From Bacteriovoracaceae bacterium UBA6200 (lineage in GTDB: Bacteria > Bdellovibrionota > Bacteriovoracia > Bacteriovoracales > Bacteriovoracaceae): a stretch of 39,716 bases of DNA. The notes beneath the pieces are model-generated. The model worked only from the letters and a program-made list of their open reading frames with translations, did not search any database and was not told the origin of the DNA. Both the position numbers and the translations under genes were made by a program. Positions 23,169 to 30,318 of this stretch are shown here, one piece after another. Every line of letters starts with the position of its first letter. The first letter of the stretch is position 1. The stretch spans positions 1 to 39,716 of the forward strand of contig DISW01000002.1 in assembly GCA_002422605.1 (NCBI GenBank), written 5' to 3'.

Positions 23169-23760
23169 GGACTTCCACCGAATAAAACAATTAATTCAAA
23201 CAGAGCATACCCTCCATGACCATGAGTGGAAAGGGGCGGTGGTTTTTTTGTTTAATGAAGACTACGTTTTCTTTATTAAGCGCTCTGAAAAAATGCCAAC
23301 CCATGGCGGCCAGATGGCCTTTGTTGGCGGGCATAAACAGTCCGGAGAAACAGACCCCTGGATTGTGGCACAAAGAGAATTTGAAGAAGAAACCAGTCTC
23401 GGCCGTGAGCACCTGGAATTTTTAGGCTATCTCCCGATCGTTATGACGGCGAGGCTCCAGCCCATTGTTCCTGTTCTTTCCAAATTGCTAATAACCACAG
23501 ATGAATTCTTACAATCAGTGAAGAGTAACGGTGAATGGGACGATGTCGTTGTTTACCCTTGGCACGACTTGATTAAAGAAGAGCTCTGGGAATTTGCATG
23601 GCGAAATGGCTTCACTAAAACACCTGTTCTCTATCATCCCATCCGTAGCGGGACATTCCTTACTTTGACTAAGAATTTTAAAGCTCACTTATTGTGGGGG
23701 GCAACAGCTGGTATGGTTTGGGATTTCTTACGACTTTACTATGGGTCTTCTGAAAGATAA
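23167..23760 (+). CDS. Nudix hydrolase, CoA pyrophosphatase type
   Basis: Probably cleaves CoA or related nucleotides. The upstream CoA-type motif is visible as IKRSEKMPTHGGQMAFVGG (compare LLTxRSxxxxxHxGxxxFPGG). The Nudix box spans about Gly55 to Leu78 (GHKQSGE, then eight residues, REFEEETSL), with the one-residue-longer spacing of CoA pyrophosphatases and Ser in place of the terminal Gly. The 197-residue length fits. Its start codon overlaps that of epmA on the other strand. It lies 27 nt before ftsY and may share its transcript. Confidence 0.84.
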   Translation: MDFHRIKQLIQTEHTLHDHEWKGAVVFLFNEDYVFFIKRSEKMPTHGGQMAFVGGHKQSGETDPWIVAQREFEEETSLGREHLEFLGYLPIVMTARLQPIVPVLSKLLITTDEFLQSVKSNGEWDDVVVYPWHDLIKEELWEFAWRNGFTKTPVLYHPIRSGTFLTLTKNFKAHLLWGATAGMVWDFLRLYYGSSER

Positions 23761-23787
23761 TACTAGCTTGCATTAAAAGGACTCATC

Positions 23788-24909
23788 ATGGATTTTCAAA
23801 ATATCGTATTGGAAAATATTGAAGTTTACGTCAGCGGATTCATCGTACTCGGTGGGGCCCTTTTCTATTATTTGCAGCGCCTTAAGAATGCTGAAAAGAA
23901 ATTAGAAGATAAAATTCATAAAATTGAAGAGAAGATAGAAGGCAAACTAGAAGAAAAGAAAGTTCCGCCAGTCGAAATTCCTAAAGTCACCTGGTCAGAG
24001 CGCCTAAGTCTTGGTTTATCAAAATCTCGTTCAGAAGTTTGGGGAAAAATCGGAAATTTATTTTCTGGTCCGGCCCCTGCCCTCGATGAAATTGAAGAAG
24101 TGCTTTATACCGCCGACATCCCAACTGGAATGGTTCAGCAGCTTCTAGGTAAACTAGAAGGTGAAGGGAAAGGTAAAACGGCCGATGAAATCCAGGAATT
24201 AGTTTTTGGTTTCATGAAAAATAAAATGGAACCCGTTCAAAAAGATATCCACCAGGATGTTTTCAATTTTAATGCTTCAGAAAAAAAGACCCGCGTCTTT
24301 ATGATTGTAGGGGTTAATGGCGCCGGTAAAACCACGACCATTGGTAAGCTTGCGACAAAGCTTAAAGGTCAGGGGGCAAAAGTTATCGTGGGTGCCTGTG
24401 ATACGTTTCGGGCCGCAGCGGTCGATCAGCTCCAGGTTTGGTGTGATCGGGCGGGTGTAGATATGGTCCGGGCAAAAGATGGGGCCGATCCAAGTGGTGT
24501 AGCTTATGACGCAGTTGCTAAGGCTTACTCCGGAAATTACGATTATTGCCTGATTGATACTGCCGGAAGACTTCATACCAACCAAAACCTAATGGAAGAG
24601 CTGACCAAAACTAAGCGGGTTATGAGCAAAATTAATCCTGAGGCTCCTCAGGAAGTTTTATTAGTATTAGATGCGATCACCGGCCAGAATGCTTTAAAGC
24701 AGGCCCAGGAATTCAATAAAGCGCTTCAACTTACTGGAATTATATTCACAAAATGCGATGGTTCGGCGAAAGCTGGCAGTGCCGTGGGAATTGTCGACCA
24801 ACTTCAAGTTCCTATTACCTATATAGGAGTTGGAGAGTCGGTAGAGGATTTACACCTATTTGATCTTGATCTTTACCTTAAAACTTTAGTTGGCCTCGAG
24901 GCTCCTTAA
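23788..24909 (+). CDS. ftsY: Signal recognition particle receptor FtsY
   Basis: GTPase that docks SRP-ribosome complexes at the inner membrane. The N-terminus has a real transmembrane segment (about 13-29) followed by a short charged coiled coil, unlike the soluble acidic A domain of E. coli FtsY. The NG domain follows: the N helical bundle, then G1 GVNGAGKTTTIGKLA from residue 175, DTFRAAAVDQL, DTAGRLHTN, and TKCDGSAKAG. The length of 373 is normal. AAAGGA precedes the ATG. Confidence 0.96.
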   Translation: MDFQNIVLENIEVYVSGFIVLGGALFYYLQRLKNAEKKLEDKIHKIEEKIEGKLEEKKVPPVEIPKVTWSERLSLGLSKSRSEVWGKIGNLFSGPAPALDEIEEVLYTADIPTGMVQQLLGKLEGEGKGKTADEIQELVFGFMKNKMEPVQKDIHQDVFNFNASEKKTRVFMIVGVNGAGKTTTIGKLATKLKGQGAKVIVGACDTFRAAAVDQLQVWCDRAGVDMVRAKDGADPSGVAYDAVAKAYSGNYDYCLIDTAGRLHTNQNLMEELTKTKRVMSKINPEAPQEVLLVLDAITGQNALKQAQEFNKALQLTGIIFTKCDGSAKAGSAVGIVDQLQVPITYIGVGESVEDLHLFDLDLYLKTLVGLEAP

Positions 24910-24945
24910 GCTCTTGAAAACAGGACGGTTAACTCACCGTCTTCA

Positions 24946-24974
24946 TTGACTTTTTTTAGGCCCTCAACTAACCT
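24946..24974 (+). promoter_or_regulatory. Possible promoter of the zapA-fau-rny unit
   Basis: TTGACT (24946-24951) matches five of six -35 bases and is followed after 17 nt by TAACCT (24969-24974), a weak -10. Only seven bases remain before the zapA ATG. A GACGGT/ACCGTC hairpin (24924-24941) lies just upstream, and the run of T at 24951-24957 is 9 nt from its stem, too far for a standard terminator. Confidence 0.4.
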
Positions 24975-24981
24975 TATCTTT

Positions 24982-25275
24982 ATGACCGAAAGTCAGGATC
25001 AAGAGTTTAATGTTTTAGGGTGCAAGGTCAAATACAGGCCTTCACTTAACGATAGTCACAATGCAAAGGCAGTGATTGATCTTGTTATGCTGGAAATCCA
25101 GGAACTCAAGAACAAGCGGCCTATGCTTAGAGATACTGATGTTGCTGTTTTAGTAGCACTAAAAATGGCGACGGAAAAATTAGAGCTAGAGGATGAGTAT
25201 AAGAACAACATCCTCAAACTTGAAGAATCTCTGGAGACGGCCCTTCAAGCTATGAGTAGTCTTGAAGAGAACTAA
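24982..25275 (+). CDS. zapA: ZapA-like cell division protein
   Basis: ZapA cross-links FtsZ filaments in the division ring. The 97-residue product starts with a short beta region (FNVLGCKVKYRP), then DTDVAVLVALKMATEKLELED, which matches the family's AVLAALNLASELL helix, and ends in a coiled coil. The ATG at 24982 is preferred over an in-frame TTG at 24946 because the sequence before it is not ZapA-like and overlaps the putative promoter. There is no Shine-Dalgarno. It is followed, 3 nt later, by the cyclo-ligase gene, the same zapA-fau order seen in many proteobacteria. Confidence 0.75.
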   Translation: MTESQDQEFNVLGCKVKYRPSLNDSHNAKAVIDLVMLEIQELKNKRPMLRDTDVAVLVALKMATEKLELEDEYKNNILKLEESLETALQAMSSLEEN

Positions 25276-25278
25276 TTG

Positions 25279-25827
25279 ATGGATAAGGAAAGTCTTAGAC
25301 TAGAAATTCTCTCTAAGCTTTCTTCATTGTCTAACGACACCATTCAATCTTTAAGTTTTTCGTTAACTAATCAACTCATTAAATTATTCTCTTCTCTTCC
25401 TGAACTTCAAAGTCATGTTGGTGCTGGTTATTTGCCGTTAAAAGCGGAAATCGCTCCGGTTTATCAGGAACTCCTTCGGGCCGTTCCATTAATCATGAGC
25501 TATCCGGTTTTAATTGAGGGTGAGATGACCTTCGGTATCCCGAATGGGATGCCACGAGGAACAACCTGGCTTGAACCGCCTTACAACCTTACAGAACCTC
25601 AGTGGTTTTTAGTCCCGGGAGTCGGCTTTGATTTATCTGGGGCCCGCTTAGGAAGAGGTAAGGGGTACTACGATCGCTATCTGTCAGAGAGCCAACATTT
25701 AAAGATTGGGCTCGCTTGGACGGAGCAACTTGTTGACAAGATTCCAGTAGAACAGCACGACTGTTTTATGGATTATATAATAACAGAAGATTTTTGTTGG
25801 GACGTAAACCGACAGGAAAGATTTTAA
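25279..25827 (+). CDS. fau: 5-formyltetrahydrofolate cyclo-ligase
   Basis: Converts 5-formyl-THF to 5,10-methenyl-THF using ATP. Signatures are GYLPLKAEIAP, the substrate-binding FLVPGVGFDLSGARLGRGKG and YYDRYL at about residues 115-141. The 182-residue length fits. ATG at 25279 is chosen over the TTG immediately before it. It is the middle member of zapA-fau-rny with tight spacing (3 and 9 nt). Confidence 0.93.
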   Translation: MDKESLRLEILSKLSSLSNDTIQSLSFSLTNQLIKLFSSLPELQSHVGAGYLPLKAEIAPVYQELLRAVPLIMSYPVLIEGEMTFGIPNGMPRGTTWLEPPYNLTEPQWFLVPGVGFDLSGARLGRGKGYYDRYLSESQHLKIGLAWTEQLVDKIPVEQHDCFMDYIITEDFCWDVNRQERF

Positions 25828-25836
25828 GGGGAAAAT

Positions 25837-27390
25837 ATGAGTCCAATCATGATGGCCGTCGTTGGCGTGGTTGTTGGAGCAGTTTTAGCTTACGTTTTAG
25901 TAAGTATCAAAAATGCAGCAGCAATGAAGTCCAAAGCGGGTGCGGCCGAAGATATTGTGAAAAAAGCTGAGGCACAGGCTGAAGAAATTAAGAAAAAAGC
26001 TGAAGACCGTGCAAAACAAATCGTTCGAGATGAAAAAAATCAACTTGAAAACGAAATGGAAAAAAAGAAAAAACATTTAACTGATTTTGAACGAGGCTTA
26101 ACTAAGAAAGAAGTGGCCTTGGAACAAAAGACTGAACAAGTCCAAAAAGAAACAGAAAAAGTTAAAGCGAAAGAAACTGAAATTGAAACTCGTGTTCAAA
26201 AACTTGATCTTGAACTTAAAAAGAATCAGGAAATTCAGGAAGATCTTGCTAACAAACTAACTCAAGTTGCGGGCCTTACTAAGGACCAGGCAAAGAATGA
26301 ACTCATTGCTCAAGTTGAAGAAGAAGCTCGTCTTGATGCTGCTAAGAAAGTTAAGCGCATTGAAGAAGAGGCCAATGAAGAAGCTGAGAAAAGATCGAAG
26401 CGTATTGTTGGTATCGCTATTCAACGCTTTGCTGGTGAATACGTTGCTGAACAAACCATTTCGTCAGTAGAAATTTCTGATGATGGTGTTAAAGGGCGTT
26501 TGATTGGTCGTGAAGGTCGTAACATCCGTGCTTTCGAGCAAATTTGCGGCGTGGATCTGATCATCGATGATACTCCAGGTGTTGTGACGATTTCTTCTTT
26601 TAACGTTGTTCGAAAAGAAATCTCTCGTATGACGATTGAGCGTTTGATCGCTGATGGTCGTATTCATCCGGCGAAAATTGAAGAATTCTATGACAAGTGT
26701 AAGCACGAATTCGAATCCCGCCTTCGTGAACTTGGGGAAAAAGCTCAGATGGAAATCGGTGTTCACGGTATCCACCCTGAAATCCTTAAACTGATCGGTG
26801 CCCTTAACTGGCGTACTTCTTACACTCAAAACCAATATCAGCATGCTCTGGAAACAGCTTTCTTAGCTGGTAATATGGCCGCTGAACTTGGTCTTAACGT
26901 AAAACAAGCTCGTCGTGCCGGTCTTATGCACGATATTGGTAAAGTTCTGGATGCTTCTGCAGAAGGTTCTCACGCTGTTATCGGTGCTGACTTTGCGAAG
27001 AAATATGGAGAGTCTCCGGATATCGTTCACGCTATTCGTGCTCACCATGACGATGAAAAACCTGAATCAGTTCTTGCTCACCTGGTTGCTGCCGGAGATG
27101 CTCTTTCTGGTGCTCGTCCAGGCGCTCGTAAGGCCCTTAAAGAGTCTTATGTATCTCGTCTTTCTGATATCGAAAAGATTGTTAATGGCTTTGAAGGTGT
27201 TCACCGCTCATACGCTATTTCAGCTGGTCGTGAAGTTCGCGTGCTGGTTGAAAACGAAAAAGTATCTGATGAACAAACCATCATGCTTTCACGTGACATC
27301 GCTCGCAAGATTGAGCAGGAGATGTCTTATCCTGGAACCATTAAAGTTTCAGTGATTCGTGAAACACGTGCCGTAGGTATCGCTAAGTAA
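25837..27390 (+). CDS. rny: Ribonuclease Y
   Basis: Membrane-anchored endoribonuclease that starts mRNA decay. The domain order is canonical: N-terminal transmembrane helix (about 4-24), a long Lys/Glu coiled coil (30-205), a KH domain (KGRLIGREGRNIRAFEQICG) and an HD domain whose LMHDIGK places the metal-binding pair at His365-Asp366, then the C-terminal domain. Its 517 residues match B. subtilis (520). The presence of RNase Y rather than RNase E as a main decay enzyme would fit the suspected lineage, but RNase E could be elsewhere. Confidence 0.97.
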   Translation: MSPIMMAVVGVVVGAVLAYVLVSIKNAAAMKSKAGAAEDIVKKAEAQAEEIKKKAEDRAKQIVRDEKNQLENEMEKKKKHLTDFERGLTKKEVALEQKTEQVQKETEKVKAKETEIETRVQKLDLELKKNQEIQEDLANKLTQVAGLTKDQAKNELIAQVEEEARLDAAKKVKRIEEEANEEAEKRSKRIVGIAIQRFAGEYVAEQTISSVEISDDGVKGRLIGREGRNIRAFEQICGVDLIIDDTPGVVTISSFNVVRKEISRMTIERLIADGRIHPAKIEEFYDKCKHEFESRLRELGEKAQMEIGVHGIHPEILKLIGALNWRTSYTQNQYQHALETAFLAGNMAAELGLNVKQARRAGLMHDIGKVLDASAEGSHAVIGADFAKKYGESPDIVHAIRAHHDDEKPESVLAHLVAAGDALSGARPGARKALKESYVSRLSDIEKIVNGFEGVHRSYAISAGREVRVLVENEKVSDEQTIMLSRDIARKIEQEMSYPGTIKVSVIRETRAVGIAK

Positions 27391-27410
27391 GGAAGAGCAG
27401 GGGAGGAATT

Positions 27411-28091
27411 ATGGAAAAGTGTGCTATTGTCACTGGTTCCTCCTCTGGTCTCGGTCTTGAGATTTCCAAAACCCTTCTCTTTAACGGTTACACCGTCTTT
27501 GGGGGTTCCCGCTCTGGAACCCCAATCGAACATGACAATTTTTACGATGTTGAACTCGATATAACTTCTGAAGAATCAGTTACTGAATTTTATGAAACGG
27601 TAAAAGAGTTTACCGATGGAGTTCATATCCTGGTGAATAACGCCGGCTTTTATGAGATTTCGCCGATTGGTGAGACATCTACTGAAAGCTTCGAAAATCA
27701 TCTGGCAACTAATACTCTTGGTCCTTTTTTAATGCTTCAGGGATTGGAGCCATTTTTAGTTAAAGGCGAGACTCATATTATTTCAATTCTCTCAACTGCC
27801 GCTCAATATGGTTATCCTAATGTCGCGGGTTACAGTGCTTCGAAGTTCGGGCAACTTGGGCTTCTTCAGTCACTGAAAAAAGAATGGAAAGATTATAAAG
27901 TGCGCTTCACTAATCTTTTCCCCGGAGCGATTGATACTCCTTTATGGGATAAAGTCGGAACCCGTCTGGCGCGTGATAAAATGTTGAAAACTTCGGATTT
28001 TATTTCAGTTTTTAATTACATTGTGACAGCTCCTACGACCATTCAATTCCCTGAAATAACTTTCCTTCATAAAGAAGGATTTTTGGAATGA
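27411..28091 (+). CDS. Short-chain dehydrogenase/reductase
   Basis: NAD(P)-dependent oxidoreductase of the classical SDR type. It has the cofactor motif TGSSSGLG (8-15), NNAG (76-79), the catalytic Ser in SILSTA (126-129) and YSASK (Tyr141, Lys145). Ser/Arg near residue 33 (GGSRSG) suggests NADP preference. The substrate is unknown. GGAGGAATT gives a strong ribosome-binding site. It is the first of five genes joined by overlapping codons and lies 20 nt after rny. Its stop overlaps the next start by four bases. Confidence 0.9.
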   Translation: MEKCAIVTGSSSGLGLEISKTLLFNGYTVFGGSRSGTPIEHDNFYDVELDITSEESVTEFYETVKEFTDGVHILVNNAGFYEISPIGETSTESFENHLATNTLGPFLMLQGLEPFLVKGETHIISILSTAAQYGYPNVAGYSASKFGQLGLLQSLKKEWKDYKVRFTNLFPGAIDTPLWDKVGTRLARDKMLKTSDFISVFNYIVTAPTTIQFPEITFLHKEGFLE

Positions 28092-28510
28092 TTCTCTTTA
28101 TTCCTCCCAAAAGAAAACTAATTGATCTCGTCTTACTTTTGTTTTTTCTTGCTGCTTTTTATTTCATTTATCCCCATCTTGAAGCTTTGACCCTTTTTGC
28201 TTTTGGTTTTATCTGGAACTGGTCGGCTTCTAATGACCTAAATGATCTTTTCGAGCACAATAAGCGTTACCGCTTATCTCTTTTGAAGTTTGTTTATAAT
28301 CTTCAAAGTTTATTTTTAAGACCAGTGAAGTCTGCTCCCATGTTCGTTCAAAAACTTGTTGCTGTCCTTCCTGCGGGAGCCTTCTGGGTGATAGTTATTT
28401 TTATCAATGAGAGTAATGTTCCATGGTGGCCTCCTTTCTTAGGCAGCCTGGCCTTTGAACTTTTACAAATTGACCCGAGTATTTTCAAAAAGAAAAAAGA
28501 AGTTCTATGA
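28088..28510 (+). CDS. Small membrane protein of unknown function
   Basis: The 140-residue product has an N-terminal hydrophobic pair (about 12-45, containing WNW), a basic amphipathic middle with several Leu/Arg residues, and another hydrophobic segment (about 92-120). The tail is Lys-rich (KKKKE). No family recognised. The start codon overlaps the SDR stop and its stop overlaps the MutT-like start, both as ATGA, so its synthesis should be coupled to both neighbours. Confidence 0.78.
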   Translation: MILFIPPKRKLIDLVLLLFFLAAFYFIYPHLEALTLFAFGFIWNWSASNDLNDLFEHNKRYRLSLLKFVYNLQSLFLRPVKSAPMFVQKLVAVLPAGAFWVIVIFINESNVPWWPPFLGSLAFELLQIDPSIFKKKKEVL

Positions 28511-28935
28511 AACTCCTTCCCGTCTCCCTTGCTCTTTTTTACCGCCAGCTCGCAGATAACACCCTGGAAGTCTGGACTCAAATCCGTGAAGATGATGGAC
28601 CCTATCATGGGCTCTTGGAGCTTCCTGGTGGCAAGATAGAACCGAATGAAGAACCTTTAATGGCAGCGGTAAGAGAAGTTGAAGAGGAAGTGGGAATCAG
28701 GATTAAACCAGAAGATGGAAGATTCATGGGGACTTACAGTAACCCTCTTCCAGGAAGAGTTATTTTATTAAATGTCTTCCTTTTCCCTGATCAAGGTTCC
28801 CTGAAGGGCAAAGGCCAGTGGCTCAAGATTGAGTTTAATAAATTAAGTGCCCCCTACGCGGGCCAAATTCCGCAGCCTAATCATCAGATCATTGATGATC
28901 TTTATCGCTCACTATATAGTAACCTCTATGAATAG
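28507..28935 (+). CDS. Nudix hydrolase, MutT-like
   Basis: A complete canonical Nudix box is present: G42-x5-E48-x7-R56-E57-V58-x-E60-E61-x-G63-I64, within LELPGGKIEPNEE. The preceding LLELPGGKIEP resembles 8-oxo-dGTPase MutT (WEFPGGKIE). The 142-residue size fits a nucleotide-pool cleaning or other small nucleotide hydrolase, but the substrate cannot be read from sequence. It overlaps the gene before by four and the gene after by eight bases. Confidence 0.86.
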   Translation: MKLLPVSLALFYRQLADNTLEVWTQIREDDGPYHGLLELPGGKIEPNEEPLMAAVREVEEEVGIRIKPEDGRFMGTYSNPLPGRVILLNVFLFPDQGSLKGKGQWLKIEFNKLSAPYAGQIPQPNHQIIDDLYRSLYSNLYE

Positions 28936-29704
28936 CATTACCCAAATTTGTATCCATTTCTTCCTTTTATCCCTTGCCTTTGGAACTCAGTTTTTTGCAC
29001 CTGTTGTAAGCACTAGTCTCACGGGGGTCGGATTTTATAAGCTAGGAACCTCGATTGTTTTAGGTTCCCTAGTCATGGCCTTTGGGGTGGATTATTTTAT
29101 GGCGCCTGGCCTCACTCCTCTTGAGTGGTGGTGTTATGGAATTTTAGTCTTCTCCAATCTTCTTGGATCAGTTGCCCATCGTGACGATAAAACCTTGTTC
29201 ATGTGGGGTCTCTACATACTGCAAGTGATAACTTTCAGTGTTCTCGTTTTTCATGTCTTCGCTTTTGACCCTATCTGGATCATGTTCTTTTTTATGAGCA
29301 TGTGCCTTTTAGGTATGAGTAACTTCGCTATGTCTTTGGGGCATTACTACTTAGTAGTTCCTCACTTGTCAGTTGAGCCACTCATTTACTGTCTTTATAT
29401 CTTATGGATCAGTTTTTTCTTAAAGATCATGTCTTCACTCGCCGTCTTCTTTTCCGTTGGAAAGCCTTACTTCGCCGAAGGTTCTCTTTTGGGGGACGGC
29501 TATATGTATAACTGGTTATTCCTGTCGATGCGTTACTTATGGGGATATGTTGCTCCTGTAATCCTGAGCTTTTTTACCTACCGTTTGTGTAGACTCCGTT
29601 CAACTCAGAGTGCGACAGGTGTCCTTTACATCGTAGAGTTTTTTGTTATTGTGGGCGAATTGATATCAGTTTATCTCATGGCCAAACACGGGTTACCACT
29701 ATGA
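28928..29704 (+). CDS. Polytopic membrane protein of unknown function
   Basis: The start at 28928 is preferred over an in-frame ATG at 28847, which would lie deep in the Nudix gene and give a charged non-hydrophobic N-terminus. The 258-residue product has about seven to eight transmembrane segments. Conserved-looking features are AHRDD between helices 3 and 4 and MSLGHYYLVVPHLSVEP in the middle; paired His/Tyr in helices might bind haem or quinone, but that is a guess. Its stop overlaps the next gene (ATGA). Confidence 0.78.
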   Translation: MNSITQICIHFFLLSLAFGTQFFAPVVSTSLTGVGFYKLGTSIVLGSLVMAFGVDYFMAPGLTPLEWWCYGILVFSNLLGSVAHRDDKTLFMWGLYILQVITFSVLVFHVFAFDPIWIMFFFMSMCLLGMSNFAMSLGHYYLVVPHLSVEPLIYCLYILWISFFLKIMSSLAVFFSVGKPYFAEGSLLGDGYMYNWLFLSMRYLWGYVAPVILSFFTYRLCRLRSTQSATGVLYIVEFFVIVGELISVYLMAKHGLPL

Positions 29705-30153
29705 TGGAAGTTCAAATTACCTGCAAATCTTGCGGTTCAAGTATCGAAGTTGTTCCTGATCACCAAGCGACCAAGGTTGCTTGTGAAGTCTGTAAAGAGA
29801 TTCAGGAAGTTAAATTCACTCATGAACATGAAGAGGGAATTCTAAAAGATTGTCCGGTCTGTTCCCGTATGGATTTTTATAAACAGAAGGATTTCAATCG
29901 TAAAATTGGAGTCGCTTTATTTGTTATTGCCGCCATTCTTTCCATTTGGACTTATGGGATAAGTCTGGTGGTTTTATATTTGGTTGATCTCTTTTTGTTC
30001 AGAAAACTTGCCATGGTAGCTATCTGTTACAAGTGCAATACCAATTTTCGGAAGATTAAGAACATGGAAGAAATCAGGCCTTTTGATCACGAAATGCATG
30101 ATCGGATTGTTTATTCCGATCAGGATTTTAAGGGCAAACCGCTATCCCATTAG
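29701..30153 (+). CDS. Zinc-ribbon membrane protein of unknown function
   Basis: The 150-residue product has four CxxC pairs: Cys8/11 and Cys28/31, a typical N-terminal zinc ribbon, Cys51/54, and Cys109/112. The third and fourth pairs flank two transmembrane helices (about 69-100) and could come together on the cytoplasmic face as a second ribbon. No family recognised. It is the last of the coupled cluster and overlaps the previous gene by four bases; a second ATG follows at 29704. Confidence 0.8.
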   Translation: MMEVQITCKSCGSSIEVVPDHQATKVACEVCKEIQEVKFTHEHEEGILKDCPVCSRMDFYKQKDFNRKIGVALFVIAAILSIWTYGISLVVLYLVDLFLFRKLAMVAICYKCNTNFRKIKNMEEIRPFDHEMHDRIVYSDQDFKGKPLSH

Positions 30154-30184
30154 AAAAAGAGCTAATCGGTATTTGTTTAATTGA

Positions 30185-30212
30185 TTGCTCTTATTGCTAT
30201 TTGTGATATAAT
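30185..30212 (+). promoter_or_regulatory. Promoter of the CorC-like gene
   Basis: TTGCTC (30185-30190), 16 nt, then a perfect TATAAT (30207-30212). The predicted start is near 30219, giving a leader of about 95 nt before the coding sequence. Confidence 0.65.
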
Positions 30213-30237
30213 AGAAGACGTAATTTTATTTACTTAA

Positions 30238-30318
30238 CAGGAGCTAGTTCTTATAGAACCCCCGGCCGAATCGGCAACAGTCGCCTTCAAACTTCAACAA
30301 GCTGAACATTTATCATGA
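30238..30318 (+). other. Leader region with a possible short coupled open frame
   Basis: The leader holds AGGAG (30239-30243) but no ATG, GTG or TTG at usable distance. One frame is open from 30238 to a TGA at 30316-30318 that overlaps the CorC ATG as ATGA. The codon 9 nt after AGGAG in this frame is ATA (30253), in the loop of a GTTCT/AGAAC hairpin (30247-30259). A GCCG/CGGC hairpin follows (30265-30275). From ATA the frame would encode 21 residues. Translation from ATA would be exceptional, so this is a candidate only. The CorC gene itself has no Shine-Dalgarno. Confidence 0.3.

Noticed and set aside
24924..24957. Rho-independent terminator after ftsY
   Set aside because: The stem is only 6 bp and the T run begins about 9 nt after it, outside the usual geometry; the T run also forms part of a possible zapA promoter.
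26464..26844. 126-aa minus-strand open frame inside rny
   Set aside because: Lies wholly antisense to the strongly conserved KH/HD region; no ribosome-binding site or protein-like composition.
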